Below, piece by piece: positions 58,061 to 64,000 of a DNA stretch of 64,000 nt. Below the pieces are notes generated by a model. That model saw only the letters and a list, made by a program, of their open reading frames with translations. It ran no database searches and was not told the origin of the DNA. A program made the translations under genes and the position numbers. Within the stretch, counting starts at the first letter, position 1; every line of letters begins with the position of its first letter. This DNA comes from Ampelomyces quisqualis (lineage: Eukaryota; Ascomycota; Dothideomycetes; Pleosporales; Phaeosphaeriaceae): the NCBI GenBank assembly GCA_018398575.1, contig JAGTXZ010000014.1, forward strand, positions 2,294,001-2,358,000, given 5' to 3'.

Positions 58061-61000
58061 AGAGACCTAGCTACTTAAGCTACGTTAGGAAAAATCAAGA
58101 TTCGTCTGGTTAGCCTAGTCGCAGCGACCCGCGGCTGCCTAACAGCAATACTGTCTACCAGATAATTTACTAAAGTTACCCTACTTACTTCTAGTTGCTA
58201 GCAACCTAATAGTAACCTAATAGCAAGTTGCCTATATTACTTGTGTTGCCTATATTGCTAGTGTTGCTAGTATTACTAGTGTTGCTAGTATCGCTAGTGT
58301 TGCTAGTATTGCTAGATTTAACAGTTAAGAACTATTAAGTACTGCAGCACTAGCAGAACTATATACTGCAGCTAGCTACCTATGTCTTTATACTCTTATA
58401 GCGTAGGCTAACTAAGCTAGTCCTTCTTATCTAGTTATATAGGCTTTTTAATTAAATATAGCATAGTTAAATTGCGCTTCTTTAAAAGAGGGCTAGCCTA
58501 GACGTAGCTACTAAGCTTAACGTTCTATATAGCACATATTAGTAGGTACATAATGCGCTCTATATATAGATAGCTATAACTACTACTACTACTTATAGAG
58601 TAGTAACTATCTTGCTAGTTAGTTATATTAGGATTATGTGCTATGTCTACTAGTGCTATACTATCTACTATAGTAGTCTACACTATTGCGTTATATTAAG
58701 GCTAACCTAATAGTATCTACGCGTTATACTAGCAAAAGTATATTAAGTTATTATAATATTTGCTACGCCTACTATTTACAACTACTTAATAATACTCTAT
58801 TTTTTCTTTGTACTGTTATACTAACCTATTACATTTGTCTAGTTCTAGTTGCTATTTCTCTTTAGTTAAGGCAATTACGTTAAGTATATTGCCTTTAATT
58901 GTAATATTATAGGCCTACGTTAAAAATTCTTCCTATACGTCTTCTACTATAATGCTCTAGCTACCTCTATAGTTCTTAAACTATAGCTGTTTATCTACCT
59001 TATAAAGGTATTCTAGTGCAAGTTTATCTATATATCTATACTCTTCTAGCAAAACATCTTTTACTTTACCTAATACTTTACGCATACGTATATAGATAGT
59101 ACTCTATATAAGTTATTATATATTATATTACGTTTAGACCTACTTATATTATTAGTGTCTTTGCATAGGACTTTTCCTCTCTCTCTAACATCCTCCTCTC
59201 TATTCTTTTCTATTAAGTAGTTTGCTTTCTTCTTCTCTTTGTTATTATAATTATCTATAAGCGCATTATAGTAATCTTACTCTTCTTCTATATAGTTAGC
59301 TAGGATATTATCTACGTTGTTGTTATAAGTATCCTTTGGCACTAAAACGTTAGCTCTGTTATTCTCTTATTAGTTTGTATATACAGTAATATCCTGTTAT
59401 ATATTATCTTATATAAAAATCTTTTAAACGCCTTCTAGGTTCTTCTATTTTTCGCAAACAGCATTAAAGTAGTCTGCTTTCTATTAGCTAATACCATGTA
59501 TAGAACTTGCAACATACCTTCTATAGTATATCTATAGAAGAGTATAGGTTTCCTAGTGCTATTGTTATTAAATTTCCTTATTATATTTAATATAACTAAG
59601 CCTATTAGTGCTACTATATTTGCACTTAGTTTATTAAACTTCTCTTAACTTCTAGTTATTGCAGTAATGCTCTATTTCCTGTTATTATAGAATAACTATA
59701 CTATTACTGCTACAAGACTAGAGTTTAGAAATCTAGCAGATTTAGGCTGTCTTTAGTTAGCTAGCATAGCTATTTTAGAGGTGTACTTACGTTCTTTAGG
59801 TCTTATAGTAGGTAAACAAAGTCTTTAAGCAGTTTGCTAGGCTTAAGAACCTATCTATCTAGGTGGTTTAATATGTAGGTACTAGTAATTTCTAGTTACT
59901 TTATTACATAGGTCTGTAAGTTACTGCATATATCTAGTATCTAGGCGCCTACTATTAGCTACTGTTCTTAGCAGGCTGTAATAGTACTTATATAGTAGGC
60001 AGCTTCTTTGTATAGTATTAAGCTAATATATAATTAAACTAATAATAGTAGAGTATTCTATATTCTATCTAAGCGTCTAGCAGCATTTAAACGTATACAT
60101 ACCTGCGTATATTAAGCTATAGCGTTATTACTATACTATATAGTGTCTTTCTATTATTAGTAAGTAGTTGCGTTACTAGAATAACTCTTGTCTTCTCTAG
60201 TGTAGTCTTATTTTCTAGTAACACACTTTCCTTTACCTAGCGTTTTTCTTTCCTCTATAGTAGTAACCTAAATAGATCTATACTAGATAAGAAGAGTTGC
60301 AACTCTATAACAGTTAAAACTACTTGTTTATATATAGTAAGGCATCTTCCTATAATATAACAGCCTTAAGTCTAAAAGTAGTTTTCTTTTAACTACTAAC
60401 GTTTTCTATATGTTAGTCCTATAGGTTTTTAGTTTATATTAGCTTGTTATGCTTATACTACTACTACGTCTAGATTTCTCTTGTTAACAAGTAAGTAAGG
60501 CTGCAGATCCAAAAGTATATAGTATTTAATCTCTAAGCTGTCTTATTAGGTAACTTTTTAGTTAGGCTAGTGTAGTAGTTAGTTATATATCTGTTTTAAT
60601 ACTAAAGTTAAGGCTTAAGGATATTAGCGTTAGAGTCTAGATAGTTTTTAGTCTCTACAGCGTCTTAGTTTTTAGTATATTAGTTCTAGAGTTATGTCTC
60701 CTAAGAGCCTAACCTTTGCACTATTATCTGTTAGCGCTTATTTTAGCGCTTGTTTAGACATAGACATAGTGTGCTACTAATATTACTTAAATTTACTACT
60801 TAGTACAGAGTATATAGAGTAAGCGCTTACACTTTAAGTATTAAAAAACTATTAGTAAGAGTAGTAGAAGTAAGCAATATATATAGTGTAATAGAGTTTT
60901 TACTTTATAGGTATAAGTAGGGTTTTTGTAACACATACAGTCTAATATTACCTTAAATTCTACTAGAGCATAGCAGTTAGGCTATTTAATTAGATAGCCT
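58060..61000. other. AT-rich sequence with unassigned remnants
   Basis: No element could be delimited. On the minus strand near 59,090-58,850 a readable stretch (RKVLGKVKDVLLEEYRYIDK, then LALEYLYKVDKQL) suggests a pol or host-gene fragment, interrupted by stops. A GC-rich island lies at 58,095-58,140. Confidence 0.35.
58240..58322 (+). repeat. TTGCTAGTG-type short tandem repeat
   Basis: About eight degenerate 9-base units (TTGCTAGTG, TTGCTAGTA, TTACTAGTG, TCGCTAGTG) in tandem, varying by transitions. Confidence 0.75.
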
Positions 61001-61007
61001 CTTATCC

Positions 61008-61370
61008 TTAACTACGTGCTAGCGTACACAATAGTTGTCTACTATTAGCATAAATAGTTGTGCGCACAATACAAGCAATTAGGTACCTTTCTATTCTTAA
61101 CTAATTATTAGTATACATAATAGTTATCTACTGTTAGCATAAATAGTAGTGCGCGCAATACAGGCAATTAGATGCCCTTCTATTCTTAACTAATTATTAG
61201 TGTACATAATAGTTATCTACTATTAGCACAAATAGTAGTGCGCATAATGCAGGTAATTAGGTGCCTCTCTATTCCTCTATCTTTAACTAAATGTTAGCGT
61301 ACACAATAGTTGTCTACTATTAGCATAAATAGTTATGCGCGCGATATAGGTAATTCTATAGCCCTATACG
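61008..61370 (+). repeat. Four-copy minisatellite, about 89-base period
   Basis: Units begin TTAACTA at 61008, 61097, 61186 and 61283 and share the core ACACAATAGTTGTCTACTAT with a GTGCGC(G/A) segment. Spacing is 89, 89 and 97. Most differences between units are transitions. Confidence 0.85.
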
Positions 61371-62059
61371 CAGAAAACTATTTACCTAGTAAGTTGTTAT
61401 TACAGATCTAGTATACTACTATACTAGTTATATTTGTAGTTTAATTGTAAATAACGCCTAGTATATCTTTAATATAACTATCTCTTGTAATATACTGTGC
61501 TAGCGTGCCTTTATAGATATCTATATTTACGCCTACCTATCTTTCTCCTTTGTGTAGTAGTATATACTGTTATATTTACTTTTAAAGCCTAATTTTTACT
61601 CTAATATCTGCACAAACAAATTATAATTAAGGTTATTAATATACTTATCTATTACTAGCAGGTTATAGTGTATATATAACAGCTGATTTGTCCTAATAAG
61701 AGTACACTTGTAACAGGCACATGCAAACACATGTTACATCTAATATCCTATAAAGGCTTAGTAATAGATTATGCAAGAGATAGTAGAAGTAGTACTAAAA
61801 GTACTCTAAATCAGCTCTAACTTAGTTACTACTTTAACTATAAATATAAGCCTATTGCATTAGATAGAGGATAAGTTTTCCTTGTTCTTCTGTACAAGAC
61901 CTATAGGTGTATAGCCAATCTAGAATTCCTAATACAATACGCACTCCTATATACCTCTAATACGTATCTAATTTAATTCTAATAGCTATACCTACCTACG
62001 TTGTTACATTACAAGGAAAACTTTGTTCTACTAGTAATAGCATTTAGATAATATTACAA

Positions 62060-63600
62060 TTTACTTTTAAAAAGATTGCGTTAAAACGTCTAGAACCCTA
62101 TCTAAATTAGATCTGTTTGCAACCTTAAATCTATTAAACACAGTTAGGATCCCTTAGATCTCTTAACAGCTAAAGCCTTTAGGTTTAGATCTTTCTATTA
62201 ACACACAGTTAGAATTACTTTAGTAAAAGTTACGTTTAGCGCTACAATAGAAACTTAGAGACTATTAATAACCTAGGAGTATCAGAGGCAACGCTAATAA
62301 CTCTCTCTAAAGAACTAACTCTAGGAGCCTTCCCCTAAGACAACTCTGTATTAACTGTAACAACCTAGCAATAGAGTGCTAAAGCAAAAAAGACAGACAC
62401 TAAAGAATTAGAAGACAGACCTCCTTAGCCTAGAGCTGCACTAAATCTAACCCCTGCATAAATAGAGGTTAATTAATTACAACAAGAACTTAAACAGGCG
62501 TTAGCAGAGATTAATTCTTTTAAGAAAAGACTAACTTAGTTAGTAGGACTAGACAAGCCTCTACCTACTACTAAAACCTCCTAGAACTTTTCTGCACCCT
62601 ACTATTTATCTAACAGCTTTATATCTAAGTACTTACATTGCTATAAAGGCTCTTACTAACTTTAACAATCTAAGAAAACGCCTAATATAGACAATCTTAG
62701 TAATAGAAAAGATCTTACCTTTTAGTAATAGCAGGCCTCTATCTAGGATTAACTTAAAATTAACTTAGATTACTATTAGACTAAAAGACAACGCATAGCC
62801 TTAGTATAGAGCTATACTACAAGACTAGCTAAGGGCTATCTTAAGCCTTAATATTTATTAGATACTAATTAAGAGTAGTTTTAGAACGCTAAGCAAATAA
62901 TTAAGCTACTTAAGTCTTACTTTATTACAGGCAATAAGGTAGCTAAAAGCTGTGCAGCGTTTAATTAATTGCAGATAACAAAGGAGGAAACATTCCTCTT
63001 ATTTAAAGCTAGGTTTCTAAGTTCTGCAGTTAAGAGACAAGTACCCCCTTTAGAGTAGTTTTACTACTTATAGACTAAGATTACGCTAGGGTTGCAAGCT
63101 CCTAACCTAGGATTTAGGCACTAATAGAGAAACTTCTTTAATTAGATAGTAGAACACCTTACTGCCTATAATATAGAGTAGAAGAATAATTCTAACCTAA
63201 GTATATTACTAGCTGCTGCTATATTGCTAATTAGGCAGGCCTTTTAAACTAACTTAGAGCCAAATTAGACTACTACCTCTAGCGCTCTAACATATTCTGC
63301 GCTAGCCTATTAATCTATAACAGTATGTCTTTCTATAAAGACTCCTAAGCTAGAATAACAAAAGACTCCTAGTAGTTGTTACAATTGTAGTAAACTAGAA
63401 CACTACGCTAGTAATTGCACAAAGCCTTGCGTATATTAGATAGAAGCTATAGAAGTAGATAAGTTTAAAGATGCTTAAGAGTAACCTAACTAAGAGGTGT
63501 ATTATACAGGAAACAGAAGCGCCTAAAAGGACTTACCTCTCTAGGCCTAAGCTGTTATAATCTATTCTACCTTAACCTCTCTTATTTGTTTTGCAGTCTC
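62060..63600 (+). mobile_element. Gag-like retroelement region, RIP-degraded
   Basis: Plus-strand frame fragments show a Gag-type protein: helical stretch LQQELKQALAEINSFKKRLT near 62,480, a segment LFKARFLSSAVKRQVPPLE near 63,000, and an intact CCHC zinc knuckle CYNCSKLEHYASNC at 63377-63418. Stops interrupt the frame at Gln/Trp positions. Pol should lie beyond the right edge. I cannot tell whether it is a second Gypsy copy or another family. Confidence 0.6.
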
Positions 63601-64000
63601 TATTTCCTTATACCTACGCTTTTCTATAACTAGAGTATTAGTTTACACCTTAACACTCTTGTTAACACTAGTGCCTAAGGGTTTCTATTTTTAAATTTAC
63701 AAATTGTTTTATCTGTTTCTAAAGCCTTACAGCAACCTATTTAGAAGCTCCTCTTTTAGGTTTAGGTACGCAGTTTCAAGAACTAGATTACTTCTTTAGT
63801 TACCTAATATATTTAACTACACTTAAATATTAATAGCCAAAAGATTTTAAACTATCTATTCCTTATCCTTAATCTTAGGTCTTAGGATTGTATACTTGGC
63901 CTCTAATAGTTAAGACAATTTAAGATTCAATTAGACACAAATAGGTTACAGTTTATTTAGCTATCTAAGTACCTCTGTTTATACAATCCTTTACCTTCTA

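Larger units (their letters stand above)
43600..64000. other. AT-rich RIP-type compartment
   Basis: From about 43,600 the composition shifts abruptly to TA-dominated sequence with no open frame of 60 codons or more on either strand for 20 kb. CpA/TpG to TpA changes are evident: retroelement motifs are readable but interrupted by TAG/TAA where CAG/CAA or TGG is expected. This is the pattern left by repeat-induced point mutation. Boundaries are approximate and the right end runs past the window. Confidence 0.85.

Noticed and set aside
43600..64000. CRISPR array or bacterial-type operon
   Set aside because: Repeats here are minisatellites and LTRs without regular spacers, and introns and gene families elsewhere in the window are clearly fungal.

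Overview
The window looks like a piece of a filamentous ascomycete genome, most likely a dothideomycete of the Pleosporales type (inference). The evidence is short GT-AG introns of about 46-96 bases with CTAAC/CTGAY-like branch sites, fungal-only families (HET domain, DUF6594, CBM18 chitin-binding protein, fungal QDE-2-type Argonaute), and a sharp split into a gene-bearing half of normal composition (1 to about 43,550) and a 20 kb AT-rich half with no surviving reading frame.

From 1 to 28 kb the window carries mostly core genes: a HET-domain protein (-), a universal-stress-protein-domain protein (-), mitochondrial ribosomal protein S7 (+), an Argonaute (+), a membrane/coiled-coil protein (+), riboflavin enzyme RIB7 (-) divergent from the NEDD8-conjugating enzyme UBC12 (+), ketol-acid reductoisomerase ILV5 (+), a broken small gene (-), an eIF2B-fold protein (+), the p24 cargo receptor ERV25 (-) and a 733-residue orphan (-). 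Exon-intron structures were worked out by hand and keep the reading frame through every junction given.

From 28 to 43 kb the content turns accessory: a four-span MARVEL-like protein (-), a secreted aspartic protease (+), a small coiled-coil protein (-), a DUF6594 protein (-), a polytopic membrane protein (-), a protein built from six EF-hand/dockerin-like Ca-binding loops (-), and a secreted protein with three CBM18 domains (+) whose C-terminal carbohydrate-binding-like domain is cut by a frameshift. It sits about 0.7 kb from the AT-rich block.

From about 43.6 kb to the end the DNA is dominated by TpA and carries retrotransposon wrecks: a complete but dead Copia element (-) with two 218-base LTRs that differ only by transitions, a Ty3/Gypsy element (+) with RIP-type stops and a 99-base tandem repeat inside pol, and a Gag-like region (+) at the right end. 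Catalytic motifs survive in changed form (YVDD to YVNN, YIDD to YIDN), which is what repeat-induced point mutation (RIP) produces. An Argonaute (the quelling/RNAi arm of genome defence) and a RIP-scarred compartment therefore occur in the same 64 kb; their proximity is an observation, not evidence of a functional link.
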